This document shows, piece by piece, positions 9,174 to 17,805 of a stretch of DNA of 32,019 nucleotides. The DNA comes from an uncultured bacterium (GTDB taxonomy: Bacteria > Spirochaetota > Spirochaetia > Sphaerochaetales > Sphaerochaetaceae). The stretch lies in assembly GCA_905215015.1 (NCBI GenBank), contig CAJMOS010000019.1:1-32019 (forward strand), written 5' to 3'. The notes under the pieces were generated by a model, which was not told where the DNA came from, did not search any database, and saw nothing but the letters and a program-made list of their open reading frames with translations. The stretch's first letter is position 1; each line of letters opens with the position of its first letter. Made by a program: the position numbers and the translations under genes.

Positions 9174-10748
9174 ATGAGACAATTGAAAGACTACAACCTG
9201 TTTTCCCTTACAAAGAAGGAACAGCAATGGATTGACAGCAATTCGCTCTACGTGGGCGACATACACAATCACTGTGGAATCAGCTATGGGTATGGAACCT
9301 TGGAGAAAGCAATCAGTTTCGCCAAAAGCCAGCTTGATTTCTTTTCCGCTACCGGGCACTTCGCATGGCCCGATATGGAAAGCGTTGAAGGCATGATGAT
9401 TCCCCCCGAAGTGCGACAGTACCACAAGAATGGATTTGCCAAGCTGCGAAAAGGCTGGGATGCGTATCTCAAGGAGATGCAGGAATCCGAAAGCCCCACT
9501 TTCATTCCCTTCCCCTCCTACGAATACCACAGTTTCATCAACGGCGACTATACCGTCGTCGCCAAGGAACAGGGAACAAAACTTCCACCCGACCCGCCAG
9601 ACGGAACAGCGGATACCCGTCTTGATGAACTGATCGCCCATAACGACCCGAAACAGTCCCTTCTTGTCGCATTCCCCCACCATATCGGATACAAGACCGG
9701 ATACCGCGGAATCAATTGGAAGACCTTCAACGACAAGACCAGTCCCTGCGTGGAAATCCTCTCGATGCACGGTTGCGCGGAAAGCCAGGAAGCCCGTCAG
9801 AATTACCTGCATACCATGGGCCCACGGTCAATGGACAATACGATGCAGGGAGGATTGAAAAGAGGTTTCACTTTTGGTGTCGTGGCCAACACCGACCACC
9901 ACAACGCATCGCCAGGCAGCTACGGTTTCGGCCGTACTGGCGTATATGCTCCCCAACTTGGCCGTGAAGAAATCTGGAACGGAATCCTCGACAAGAAAAC
10001 TCTTGCCTACTCGGGAGATGTGATGCGCATGGCCCTGTTTGCCAATGACAAGCCTCTCGGCGAAAGCGTCACGGCAAACCAGGCCAGGATTGATGGCTAC
10101 CTTGTAGGATTTGACAAAATCGACCGATTTGAGCTGGTTCACGACGGGAAAGTCGTCTGCGAAGGCAAAGCACCAACAAGGAAAACAAAGGGAGGCTTCA
10201 TCGCAGTCGCTTTTGGTTGGGGTAAGAAACATGCCCCCTGCTACTGGACGATACAAGCACATCTTGAAGGATCGAAAATGCTGGATGCGAGACCGCGTAT
10301 CCGGGGCAACGACATGGTCGACCCGCTGGATGCGCCACTACAGGACGAGCGTGAAAAACCTTTCTTCAGCTTTACAAACGGGAACGTCACCATCAAGGCC
10401 GCCACCGATGGCAACCGGACGGCGAGCACCAATGGTTGCCAAGGTTTCGTTCTGGAAACGGACGGTGACGAAGGAACAATCATCCTGGAGGTGACTGCCG
10501 ATTGGAACGGCAATGTGATTTCCCGTTCCTACCGCTATGCCTTCAGCCAGTTGGAAGAAGGACCGGAAACCGAATACGTGAACGGCTTCGTCTCTCCTGC
10601 CGTTGCCACCGGCCCGTTCGTCCCGCTTGGAGATGCGGCACGAGAAATCCACGCCGAGGTAAGTGAGAAAGGAGCATATTATCTTCGCGCCTACCAGAAC
10701 AACGGGGACTCCGCCTTCTCCACTCCGGTATGGGTCAAACATGACTGA
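9174..10748 (+). CDS. PHP-like / DUF3604-like metal-dependent hydrolase candidate
   Basis: A 524-residue protein of uncertain function with an N-terminal PHP-type fold signature. YVGDIHNHCG (His31, His33) is followed by FFSATGH (His62), then FPHHIGY (169-170), EILSMHG (194-200) and ANTDHHNASPGSYGFGRTGVYA (about 239-259). These His/Asp clusters resemble the metal ligands of PHP phosphoesterases and the TDTHxxxPG block of DUF3604 proteins. The C-terminal 200 residues look like beta-sandwich sequence. No signal peptide. Ribosome site AAGGATAGG overlaps the preceding stop, and its own 3' end overlaps the sulfatase start by 8 bases, so it is part of the sulfated-sugar operon. A role on a sugar, phosphate or sulfate ester is inferred only; the family call is moderate. 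Confidence 0.65.
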   Translation: MRQLKDYNLFSLTKKEQQWIDSNSLYVGDIHNHCGISYGYGTLEKAISFAKSQLDFFSATGHFAWPDMESVEGMMIPPEVRQYHKNGFAKLRKGWDAYLKEMQESESPTFIPFPSYEYHSFINGDYTVVAKEQGTKLPPDPPDGTADTRLDELIAHNDPKQSLLVAFPHHIGYKTGYRGINWKTFNDKTSPCVEILSMHGCAESQEARQNYLHTMGPRSMDNTMQGGLKRGFTFGVVANTDHHNASPGSYGFGRTGVYAPQLGREEIWNGILDKKTLAYSGDVMRMALFANDKPLGESVTANQARIDGYLVGFDKIDRFELVHDGKVVCEGKAPTRKTKGGFIAVAFGWGKKHAPCYWTIQAHLEGSKMLDARPRIRGNDMVDPLDAPLQDEREKPFFSFTNGNVTIKAATDGNRTASTNGCQGFVLETDGDEGTIILEVTADWNGNVISRSYRYAFSQLEEGPETEYVNGFVSPAVATGPFVPLGDAAREIHAEVSEKGAYYLRAYQNNGDSAFSTPVWVKHD

Positions 10749-12150
10749 CAAGCCGGATATCCTCATCTACATGAGCGACCAGCACAGCGCCTCGATGGTG
10801 GCAGGCAAGGATCCATACGTCGAGACGCCGTTCCTCACCGAACTGGCGCAAAAAGCTTATGTGTTCGATGCTGCTTACACCTCCTGCCCGCTCTGCGTGC
10901 CTGCCAGAGCCTCTTTTCTCACGGCACGATTGCCCTCCCGACTTGGAGTGTTTTCCAATGGGGATGACTTCAAGTCGAGCGAGGTCACATTCGCCCATCT
11001 GTGTGGTATCGCCGGTTACCAGACCAGCCTGATCGGCCGGATGCATTTGGTTGGAGAAGACCAATTGCACGGATTCGACCAGCATGTCGGCAGTGATATC
11101 ACTGCAGGCTATTGGGGATGCGGCGCAAAGGAACGCAAGGACTGGGGTGCCTATGCCCCCGGTTTCGGATTCAAGGGCTGTACCAAAGTGCTTGGTGTAG
11201 GAGATTCGCCTGTTCTAGCCTACGACCGGGATGTGATGCGCTGGACAAAAGAAACACTGGGGAACCATGCAAGTGCAGGTCCCCAGCTGTTCGTGGTCGG
11301 TACCTATGGCCCCCATTTTCCGTATGTCGCCCCAAGGGACCTGATGGAGAAGTATCTAAGAAAGGCCCCAAGGGTTTCCTGGCCTCAAACTTCGGTCCAC
11401 CCGGCTTGTAGGCAGAAACAGATTCATGGGGATGAACGAATCAATGCCATTGTCGCAGCTGCCTATCGGTCCATGGTGGAAATCCAGGATATGCATATCC
11501 ACCATGTCCATGATTTGTTCCTTGCCTTCCTGAGAGAAACAGGACATCAAGGCATCTTCATCTACACCTCAGACCATGGCGACATGATGGGACGACGGAA
11601 CCTGTATGGGAAACAGGTCTTTTATGAATCAGCAAGTCATATTCCCCTGTACCTCGAGTTCATCGGCCACAAAGCAGGAAAACATCTCTCCACCCCGGTC
11701 TCATTGATGGATATCGGACCGACGATTTCCGAACTGGCAGCAGCCCCAAACTACCCGGAAACAGATGGGGAAAGCCTGCTCTCCCTGCTTGAGAACGAAA
11801 ACCAAGATCGGCATGTGGTTGCAGAATTTTTTGACCAAGACGCAGAGCATGCCTGGCATGGACACTTGTTTGTCCAAGGCAAGCACAAGCAAATTACGTA
11901 TAGCCGATGGCCCGATGCGGACGAGTGGTACAATCCAGAACAAGACCCGGAGGAGCTCCATCCACTTTCCCCTGGCGTGAAAATCCCGAAAACCTATCTC
12001 CAAGAGGCGGAACGAGCTCTTCCGGACTACCAGAAAACCAAGGCACGGAACAAGATTCTTAGCGCTTATGGTTCTCTACGCATCAAGGAAAAGAACGGGA
12101 AGACGACCGATTGGCTTTCCTTTGAGGAGAAAGGCCCTGCATCCATCTAA
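10741..12150 (+). CDS. Sulfatase, cysteine type
   Basis: Cytoplasmic sulfatase of 469 residues. It opens MTDKPDILIYMSDQHSASMV, with the metal-site Asp-Gln at 13-14. The formylglycine signature C-V-P-A-R is at 52-56, followed by ASFLTARLPSR. TSDHGDMMGRRNLYGK in the second half supplies the further metal and sulfate ligands. The length is close to typical S1-family sulfatases. There is no signal peptide. The ATG at 10741 overlaps the preceding gene by 8 bases; a longer reading from 10663 would lie inside that gene and shows an unrelated N-terminus. It is the last gene of the rightward operon and meets the leftward nucleoside-hydrolase operon tail to tail across 59 bases. It is not a close copy of the sulfatases at 1-1166 or 29625-31274, suggesting a different sulfate position. 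Confidence 0.93.
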   Translation: MTDKPDILIYMSDQHSASMVAGKDPYVETPFLTELAQKAYVFDAAYTSCPLCVPARASFLTARLPSRLGVFSNGDDFKSSEVTFAHLCGIAGYQTSLIGRMHLVGEDQLHGFDQHVGSDITAGYWGCGAKERKDWGAYAPGFGFKGCTKVLGVGDSPVLAYDRDVMRWTKETLGNHASAGPQLFVVGTYGPHFPYVAPRDLMEKYLRKAPRVSWPQTSVHPACRQKQIHGDERINAIVAAAYRSMVEIQDMHIHHVHDLFLAFLRETGHQGIFIYTSDHGDMMGRRNLYGKQVFYESASHIPLYLEFIGHKAGKHLSTPVSLMDIGPTISELAAAPNYPETDGESLLSLLENENQDRHVVAEFFDQDAEHAWHGHLFVQGKHKQITYSRWPDADEWYNPEQDPEELHPLSPGVKIPKTYLQEAERALPDYQKTKARNKILSAYGSLRIKEKNGKTTDWLSFEEKGPASI

Positions 12151-12209
12151 CGCGTTCAAGCAATTTCCAAGGCAAGCAGGAGCCTTACCATCACCATATG
12201 GCGTCCCCT

Positions 12210-13058
12210 TCATCCTTTGATTCCGCTCGAGGTGACTCCCTCCACGAAGTACTTCTGGAACGGCAGAAAAATCAGGATCGGGACGAGGGCGGAAATCGAG
12301 GAAGCCGCGTAGATGTAGCTCCAATAGGTCTCGTTCTCGTCCTTGAAGTATCCCAATGCCACCTGTATGGTCCTCACCTCCTCGTTCCGTCCGCAGAGCA
12401 GGGGCCAGAGGTAGTCGTTCCAAGAGTTGACGAAGACCATCAATCCGGCGGTAATGAAGACCGGGACGGAAAGGGGCATGATGATCCTGGTGAAAATCTG
12501 TCCCCAATTGGCTCCATCAACGGTTCCTGCCTCGATGAAGCTCCTGGGAATTCCCCGGAAAAACTGGGTGAACAAGAACATCGCAAGCCCGCTGGAGACC
12601 CCTGGCAGAATCAGGCCTGTGAAGGTATTCACCAGCCCCATCTTGTTGACCAACGTATACAACGGCAGGGCGACTGAATCGGCCGGCACCATGAACGAGA
12701 CAATGAAAATGGCAAAGAGCAGCTTCTTCCCCTTGAAGTTGAAGAAGGCAAAGGCATACCCTGCAACCGAAGCGACCAACAGGTTGACCGGCAGACACAC
12801 AAGCACAACCAGAAAACTGTTGCGCAGAGGTACCCCGAAACCATATTCGGCAAAGATGTCATGGTAGCTCGCAAGCGTCCACACCTTCGGGAAAATCGTA
12901 TGGAAACCGAAGGGCAGGTTGTAGGCGAAAATCTCCTTGTCCGTCCGGAATGAAGCCATCAGGATGTAGAGCATGGGAAACAGCGCGATGACGGCAATGA
13001 GCGCAAGAGCCGTATAGAGAACCACAAGTGCAGCGGTATGATAGTTCTTCTTCTGCAT
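12210..13058 (-). CDS. Carbohydrate ABC importer permease, MalG-like
   Basis: CUT1 permease of 282 residues, last gene of the leftward operon from 16310. It opens with an N-terminal span (ALVVLYTALALIAVIALFPMLYI) and has further membrane segments. The ATPase-docking loop reads EAGTVDGANWGQIFTRIIMPL. The ending FQKYFVEGVTSSGIKG is the usual MalG-type C-terminus. I start at the ATG with GAGG six bases upstream; a GTG at 13070 would overlap the previous stop (GTGA) but has no spaced ribosome site. It pairs with the gene at 13067-13951. Substrate unknown. Confidence 0.92.
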   Translation of the reverse strand: MQKKNYHTAALVVLYTALALIAVIALFPMLYILMASFRTDKEIFAYNLPFGFHTIFPKVWTLASYHDIFAEYGFGVPLRNSFLVVLVCLPVNLLVASVAGYAFAFFNFKGKKLLFAIFIVSFMVPADSVALPLYTLVNKMGLVNTFTGLILPGVSSGLAMFLFTQFFRGIPRSFIEAGTVDGANWGQIFTRIIMPLSVPVFITAGLMVFVNSWNDYLWPLLCGRNEEVRTIQVALGYFKDENETYWSYIYAASSISALVPILIFLPFQKYFVEGVTSSGIKG

Positions 13059-13066
13059 AATGAACC

Positions 13067-13951
13067 TCACTCCCCGTCGTGGGTATTGATCATCCTGAAC
13101 TGGATGATGACGGTGAACAGGATCAGGGCGAGCAACATGGCGGTGATTGCCCCTGCGCGCGACTGGTTTCCGTTGCGGTAAGCCGACTTGTAGACCTCAT
13201 ACATCAATACGTTCGTCCGGTTTGCAGGTCCTCCTTCGGTAATCAATTTGGTCGGCGCGAACATCAGCATGTTCGCCGTCGTATTGGCCACTACGACAAA
13301 GAGCATCGTCCTGCTCATCATCGGAATCGTGATGCGGAAAAGGCGTTGGAAGTATCCTGCCCCATCCAATCTCGCCGATTCATACAGCGAGCCATCGATA
13401 CCCTTCAGTCCGGCAAGCAGATACATCATCCAGTAGCCGCAACCTTTCCAGCTTGCCATGAGGATGATGCAGCCAAGCGCCTGGTCCGGATTGTTGAAGA
13501 ATCCTTGGGCAGGGATGCCAAAAACCGAGAGGATGCTGTTGAAGACACCGTTGTTGACGTTCATCATCAGCGACCAAGTGACGGAAGCGACAGCGATAGC
13601 CATGGTCACCGGGATATAATAGATGCTCCGGAAGACTCCGATGCCCTTGACCCTGTTGTTCACAAGCAGGGCGAGGACCAGGGAGATGACAATCTGTAAC
13701 GGAATGATGATGATATTCATCCGCACCGTCACCCAGAGCGAGTTCCAGAATGTCTGGTCACCAAAAAGAATCTGGTAGGTCCTCAGCGACAACCTGCCAT
13801 TGCGGAAGAAGGAACCGATTGTCACGGACACCATCGGATATATCTTGAACAGAAGGACAAAAAACAGTGCGGGCATCAGCATCAGATACGGGTACACCCA
13901 TGTCGGCCTCCTCCTTTCAAGGTTCCCTTCTGCCATTTCTTGTCTCACCAT
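13067..13951 (-). CDS. Carbohydrate ABC importer permease, MalF/UgpA-like
   Basis: CUT1 permease of 294 residues. A cytoplasmic N-terminus rich in charge is followed by a span around residues 19-41 (YPYLMLMPALFFVLLFKIYP). About six spans are visible. The docking loop reads ESARLDGAGYFQRLFRITIPM. TEGGPANRTNVLMYEVYK is the usual periplasmic/C-terminal block of this group. The start is the ATG six bases behind AGGAGG; the longer reading to 14008 runs into the intergenic spacer. It lies 66 bases downstream of the binding-protein gene and 8 bases before the second permease. Confidence 0.92.
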   Translation of the reverse strand: MVRQEMAEGNLERRRPTWVYPYLMLMPALFFVLLFKIYPMVSVTIGSFFRNGRLSLRTYQILFGDQTFWNSLWVTVRMNIIIIPLQIVISLVLALLVNNRVKGIGVFRSIYYIPVTMAIAVASVTWSLMMNVNNGVFNSILSVFGIPAQGFFNNPDQALGCIILMASWKGCGYWMMYLLAGLKGIDGSLYESARLDGAGYFQRLFRITIPMMSRTMLFVVVANTTANMLMFAPTKLITEGGPANRTNVLMYEVYKSAYRNGNQSRAGAITAMLLALILFTVIIQFRMINTHDGE

Positions 13952-14017
13952 CGTTTCCCTCCTCTGGATACAATATCTGCCGCCCGACACACCGGACGGC
14001 AGACACATCGGAACGTG

Positions 14018-15325
14018 TTACTGATACTCGGCGAACGCGGTCTTCAGCTGTGCCTCGCAGGAAACAGCGGCCTGCTTCGGATCAGCTCCGTTACGGACAT
14101 CCTCCCACATGGCGTTGACTGCCGTCGTGTACTCGTTGAAGGCAGGCGTCACGGCACGGACCAAAGCCGTATGGGCACCCTCATATTGGGCAATCCTCAA
14201 ATACGGCTTCTCGGCCAAAAGCTTCCCGGTAAACTGACGGGACAGCGCGGGCACCATACCGCTGACATTGATATAGGTGTCGCTTCCCTCATTCAGGCAG
14301 AGATACTTGATGAACTCGACGGCGGCATCCTTCTTGTTCGAGTAGGGATTCAAACCGACGGTCCAGCTGCCGCAAGAGGTCTTCACGTCCTTCTCATGAC
14401 CGCTGAAGCACGGCGCATACGTGTATGCGTAATCCTTGAATCCGTTGCGGTCGAAGGTGCCAGGAAGGGCGGTCGTGCCCAAGTAGAACAGAATCTTGCC
14501 GGACATGAAGTACGAGCTCGTGTCGTTGGCCTTGATGCCTTTGGTGAAGACCCCGTCATTCACCTGCTGCTGATACCAGCCGAGGGCCTGTTGCCACTGG
14601 CTTCCCGTGAACAGTCCTTCGACGGACAGCCCGCCTTCGTTGATGTTCGGGGCTCCGAAATCGTTGGCAAGGACGTTCATCTGGTACGTACGCCCGACTT
14701 GCTGGAACTCAATGCCGAAAATGCCTTTCGACCCATCGGGATCAAGCTTCTGTTTGGCCTCTTTGGCCATCTGCACCAGTTCTTCCCAAGTGATGCGGTG
14801 CTCGCCGTCGACCTTGCCGAAGTCGTAGGAAATGCCAGCCTCCTTGAGCAGGGCGGTGTTGTAGTACATGACAAGCGAAGAATCCCCCATCGGCGCTCCG
14901 TACATCTCTCCGTTGTACATGGCCTCGGTCTGCATCGGTGGCGTGAACTGGGAGAACTCCTCCTTGCTGAAGTATTTGGTCAGCGGCGTGAGATACCCAC
15001 GTTTCGCATAGGCCGCAACGTTCGGACCATCGGCCGCAAACACATCGTATTCGTTGGACTTGGAACTCATCAGGATTTCCAAAGTCTCGAACACATTGTC
15101 GAACGCAAGGTACTCCGCATCGCATTGGATCTTCCCGGCATACGCCTTGTTGAAGGCCTCTACCGTGGCGCTCACCCCGGGTTTCTGGGACGAGCTCATC
15201 ATCAGCTTGATGGTCACCGGCCCGCCCTGCTGCGACGCAGAAGGCGACGCCTCGGCCTTTCCCTGGGCGAACATCGTAGCTCCTGCCATGAGCATCGCAC
15301 AACCGACAAGTAACGTTTTCTTCAT
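14018..15325 (-). CDS. Extracellular sugar-binding protein, CUT1 family
   Basis: Periplasmic solute-binding protein of 435 residues. Signal peptide MKKTLLVGCAMLMAGATMFA with likely cleavage before QGKAEASP, the same junction as in the protein at 3483. The mature part begins with a beta strand typical of MalE/UgpB-like proteins (VTIKLMMSSSQKPGV) and contains YDVFAADGPNVAAYAKRGYLTPL, the usual hinge-region sequence. The start is the ATG behind TAGGAGGGCAAAT. It lies 22 bases after the nucleoside-hydrolase gene and before its two permeases. Ligand unknown; because it is co-transcribed with a nucleoside-hydrolase-family enzyme, a ribosyl or N-glycosyl compound is possible. Confidence 0.92.
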   Translation of the reverse strand: MKKTLLVGCAMLMAGATMFAQGKAEASPSASQQGGPVTIKLMMSSSQKPGVSATVEAFNKAYAGKIQCDAEYLAFDNVFETLEILMSSKSNEYDVFAADGPNVAAYAKRGYLTPLTKYFSKEEFSQFTPPMQTEAMYNGEMYGAPMGDSSLVMYYNTALLKEAGISYDFGKVDGEHRITWEELVQMAKEAKQKLDPDGSKGIFGIEFQQVGRTYQMNVLANDFGAPNINEGGLSVEGLFTGSQWQQALGWYQQQVNDGVFTKGIKANDTSSYFMSGKILFYLGTTALPGTFDRNGFKDYAYTYAPCFSGHEKDVKTSCGSWTVGLNPYSNKKDAAVEFIKYLCLNEGSDTYINVSGMVPALSRQFTGKLLAEKPYLRIAQYEGAHTALVRAVTPAFNEYTTAVNAMWEDVRNGADPKQAAVSCEAQLKTAFAEYQ

Positions 15326-15347
15326 ATTTGCCCTCCTAGAGCCATAA

Positions 15348-16310
15348 TCAGGAACGACAGAGTGTTTCCGCGAGGTCGCGGATAATCGCATCCTTTTTCA
15401 CATAGTAGACATAGGCAATGGGATGCCGAGACCCATCAAACCCGTAGCGCTTGTCGTATTCGGGAATCGGACTGGAAATCAGGCGCCAGTCGAAGAAGTC
15501 CCCCTGTTTCAACCAGCAGACAGTGGTTGCGTCCCAGAGGGGCTTGCTCCACCCAGCCCCGGCATGTTTCAACTCCATGAACTCGTAGGTGTTGTCAACC
15601 AGATAATCGCAGAGCGCGTTCCTGCCCCGGAACCAGTACTCGAGTTCAGGCTTGCTGAAACGGAATTCAGAAACCACGCCCAAACAGGGAAACTGGACAA
15701 GTGGGACCCCGCTTCCAAAGACCACACGGGCGGCGGCGATGTCCTGCTCCATGTTGAAGTCCGAACAAAGACCGATATGGAGGCCATGCCCGCCAAGCCA
15801 AATGACCACAATCCGTGTGACAATCGAAGGGTCGGTCAACAAGGCAGAGGCAATATTGGTGATGGCACCGATTGCCACGACATACAGAGGGTTCTCAGGC
15901 GAATGCCCCTGCGAAAGGGCAATGATCCGTTGTACCGCTTCCGACGGGACAGGCTCGCTCTCCGAGGGAAGGTACCGGGTCGCTCCACGATACACGACAG
16001 AGGCAAGATCCGGGCGTCCCATGCAGGAAAGCACATGCAGGATTTCCTGATAGCTTCTCTCCATGCCGTCCGCAGGATCCTTCGACCGGCAAAGCCCCTT
16101 GGAGGGATTCCGGTAGAACGGAGCGGCAGTCATGGCCCTCACCGTGATTTGTGGAGCAGATTTCACCAGATAGGCAAGTGCGTATTGGTCGTCAATCTCG
16201 TTGTAGGTATCCGTGTCGAGAACAACATCCACCGGCCCGGCCGGGCGGTGAAGCATGCCGATGATCCGGGAGAAATCAGGCTCAGGAAAACGTGAACTCG
16301 ATGCGACCAT
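15348..16310 (-). CDS. Nucleoside hydrolase-family (IU-NH) protein
   Basis: A 320-residue N-ribohydrolase-family protein, first gene of the leftward operon. The diagnostic calcium/ribose site DTDTYNEIDDQYALAY occupies residues 32-47 (family consensus D-x-D-x-x-x-D-D). Further family features are VVAIGAITNIASAL in the middle, NMEQDIAAARVVFGS, and WDATTVCW near the C-terminus, where the catalytic-site Asp is expected. Known members cleave the N-glycosidic bond of nucleosides, releasing ribose and base. No signal peptide. Ribosome site GAGG six bases before the ATG. Co-transcription with a complete CUT1 sugar importer suggests that the imported compound, or a product of it, is the substrate; that is inference. 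Confidence 0.88.
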   Translation of the reverse strand: MVASSSRFPEPDFSRIIGMLHRPAGPVDVVLDTDTYNEIDDQYALAYLVKSAPQITVRAMTAAPFYRNPSKGLCRSKDPADGMERSYQEILHVLSCMGRPDLASVVYRGATRYLPSESEPVPSEAVQRIIALSQGHSPENPLYVVAIGAITNIASALLTDPSIVTRIVVIWLGGHGLHIGLCSDFNMEQDIAAARVVFGSGVPLVQFPCLGVVSEFRFSKPELEYWFRGRNALCDYLVDNTYEFMELKHAGAGWSKPLWDATTVCWLKQGDFFDWRLISSPIPEYDKRYGFDGSRHPIAYVYYVKKDAIIRDLAETLCRS

Positions 16311-16371
16311 ATGTACCCTCGTTCTCGCAAAACAGAGAGCAGGGAGGAAAAACTCCCAACCCTTTTCTCAA

Positions 16372-16401
16372 ACTCTAGCTGTTCAAATTTAGCATTGTCA
16401 A
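16372..16401 (-). promoter_or_regulatory. Sigma-70-type promoter of the nucleoside hydrolase operon
   Basis: Reading leftward, a perfect -35 TTGACA (16396-16401) is followed after 18 bases by TAGAGT (16372-16377, four of six matches to TATAAT). The start codon lies about 60 bases downstream. The leader contains a short hairpin, GGGAG/CTCCC with a 6-base loop (16342-16357). No other promoter-like pair nearby is as good. The rest of 16311-16546 shows no gene. Confidence 0.5.
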
Positions 16402-16546
16402 CACAAATATTGCATTCCTTCTATGAAATAAAGGTAAAAAATAATGATGCCACCAACATACCCGTTCGGCCAAGTTCTTGCGAAGCGGTTAAAGTCATGC
16501 AAGACTGAAAACCCACGACCGGAAGTATGCCATGCGGCCAAGGATG

Positions 16547-17725
16547 TCATCGGAACAACTGATACGGGTCCATGAGCAGGAATTCCTCCAAAGGAATCCC
16601 CTCGATGCCCCCCACCACGTATACCGGCATATCCGGATACGCCTTTCGGAAAGCCTGCATGCTTTTCCCCGCCACCTGTGACCCGCTTTTGACTTCTATG
16701 CCGCACGCTTGGTCATTGTGGTGGAAGATGAAATCGATCTCGTTGTCTCCATCCCTCCAATACTCCACCTCGTGATGTCCTGGAATGCTGGATGCCAGCA
16801 GATGGCACCCGACAGCCGATTCGACATACCGTCCCCAGACTTCCGGGTTCGTCCTTGCCTCATCGAACGTCAAAGCATCCAAAGCCGAGAACAGCGCGTT
16901 ATCGAAGACCTGCAATTTCGGGCTTGAGACGCGTGAGCGGACCTTACTGCCCGAGTATTTCTGCAACCCGGCAAGCAGGCAGCTCTCATCAAGCAATTGC
17001 ATATACCTGGCAAGGGTGGTGGTGTTTCCCGCATCCTGCAGCTGGCCGAGCATTTTGGTGTAGGAGAGCTTTTGCGCGGAATACTGTGCGCCAAGAAGGA
17101 AAAGCTGGCGAAGCAATGCAGGTTTCCGCACTTCTTCCAACCCGAGGATGTCGGAAGCGATGCTGGCATCGATAATGGAGGAAACAATGTACCTTCTCCA
17201 GCGGTCCTCGTCGTGACAGAGCAACATGGATCCCGGATAGCCCCCGAAATAGACAAAAGCATCCAAAGAGAGACCGAAAACCTCCCGCATCTCTCCATAG
17301 GACCAATGAGGGACATGCATCAGTTCGAATCGGCCCTGCAAAGACTCCGAAAGACCCTTTTCCAAGAGCAGGCGGGATGATCCGCTGACGATGACGCGGA
17401 TATCCCGTTTCTGGTAGCCATCTTCATCCCAAAGTTTCTTCACCACCTCGCTCCAGCCTTGGATCTTTTGCAACTCGTCGAAAGCAAGAACCACAGGATT
17501 TCCCGCTCGAGCCAGCAACCGCGCACGATCCCATTGTCTGGCAATCCAATCGTGGTTGCCCTGTTGGGTATCTGCAGCGGCATAGATGTGAGGGACATCC
17601 AGAGAATCCAGTACCTGATGGACAATCGTGGTCTTGCCGACCTGCCTTGGTCCGGCTACGACTTGGATGAACATCCTCCCTTCCTTCATGCGGGACCGCA
17701 GTACTTGTGCATACCTCCTCTCCAT
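16547..17725 (-). CDS. AAA_14/DUF4143-type ATP-binding protein
   Basis: A 392-residue ATPase of the large AAA_14-DUF4143 family. Walker A is GPRQVGKT at residues 25-32. Walker B is PVVLAFDELQ, and VIVSGSSR is the sensor strand. FGGYPG in the middle marks the domain junction. The C-terminal DUF4143 part ends in a nuclease-like core, with YWRDGDNEIDFIFHHNDQ then GIEVKSG, which resembles the D...ExK arrangement of PD-(D/E)XK folds. Biological role of the family is unsettled. Ribosome site AAAGGAG with 5 bases spacing. It is a single-gene unit with its own promoter and two operator-like palindromes directly upstream, independent of the sugar operons on both sides. Confidence 0.9.
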   Translation of the reverse strand: MERRYAQVLRSRMKEGRMFIQVVAGPRQVGKTTIVHQVLDSLDVPHIYAAADTQQGNHDWIARQWDRARLLARAGNPVVLAFDELQKIQGWSEVVKKLWDEDGYQKRDIRVIVSGSSRLLLEKGLSESLQGRFELMHVPHWSYGEMREVFGLSLDAFVYFGGYPGSMLLCHDEDRWRRYIVSSIIDASIASDILGLEEVRKPALLRQLFLLGAQYSAQKLSYTKMLGQLQDAGNTTTLARYMQLLDESCLLAGLQKYSGSKVRSRVSSPKLQVFDNALFSALDALTFDEARTNPEVWGRYVESAVGCHLLASSIPGHHEVEYWRDGDNEIDFIFHHNDQACGIEVKSGSQVAGKSMQAFRKAYPDMPVYVVGGIEGIPLEEFLLMDPYQLFR

Positions 17726-17737
17726 AAATACTCCTTT

Positions 17738-17777
17738 TACTCAATATGTTGAGTATTTTTACTCAGTATATTGAGCA
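17738..17777. promoter_or_regulatory. Two tandem operator-like palindromes
   Basis: Two 18-base palindromes lie between the -10 box and the ribosome site of the DUF4143 gene. TACTCAATATGTTGAGTA (17738-17755) has seven-base arms. TACTCAGTATATTGAGCA (17760-17777) is a near copy. Their centres are 22 bases apart, about two helical turns, so dimers would bind the same face of the DNA. The second palindrome abuts the -10, so occupancy would block transcription. Autoregulation by a small repressor is inferred; no repressor gene is adjacent. Confidence 0.65.
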
Positions 17778-17805
17778 TTATACCCTACAGGCTCAGAGAC
17801 AACAA
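17777..17805 (-). promoter_or_regulatory. Promoter of the DUF4143 ATPase gene
   Basis: Leftward -10 TATAAT (17777-17782, perfect) with a 17-base spacer to TTGTTG (17800-17805, three of six matches). The -10 shares its last base with an operator-like palindrome. The transcript would begin inside that palindrome. Confidence 0.55.

Noticed and set aside
12151..12209. AAGGC/GCCTT pair between convergent operons as a bidirectional terminator
   Set aside because: Only five base pairs, 8-base loop and no T-run on either strand.
17738..17777. CRISPR-like repeats
   Set aside because: Only two copies, palindromic, spaced by four bases in a promoter; operator-like, not an array.
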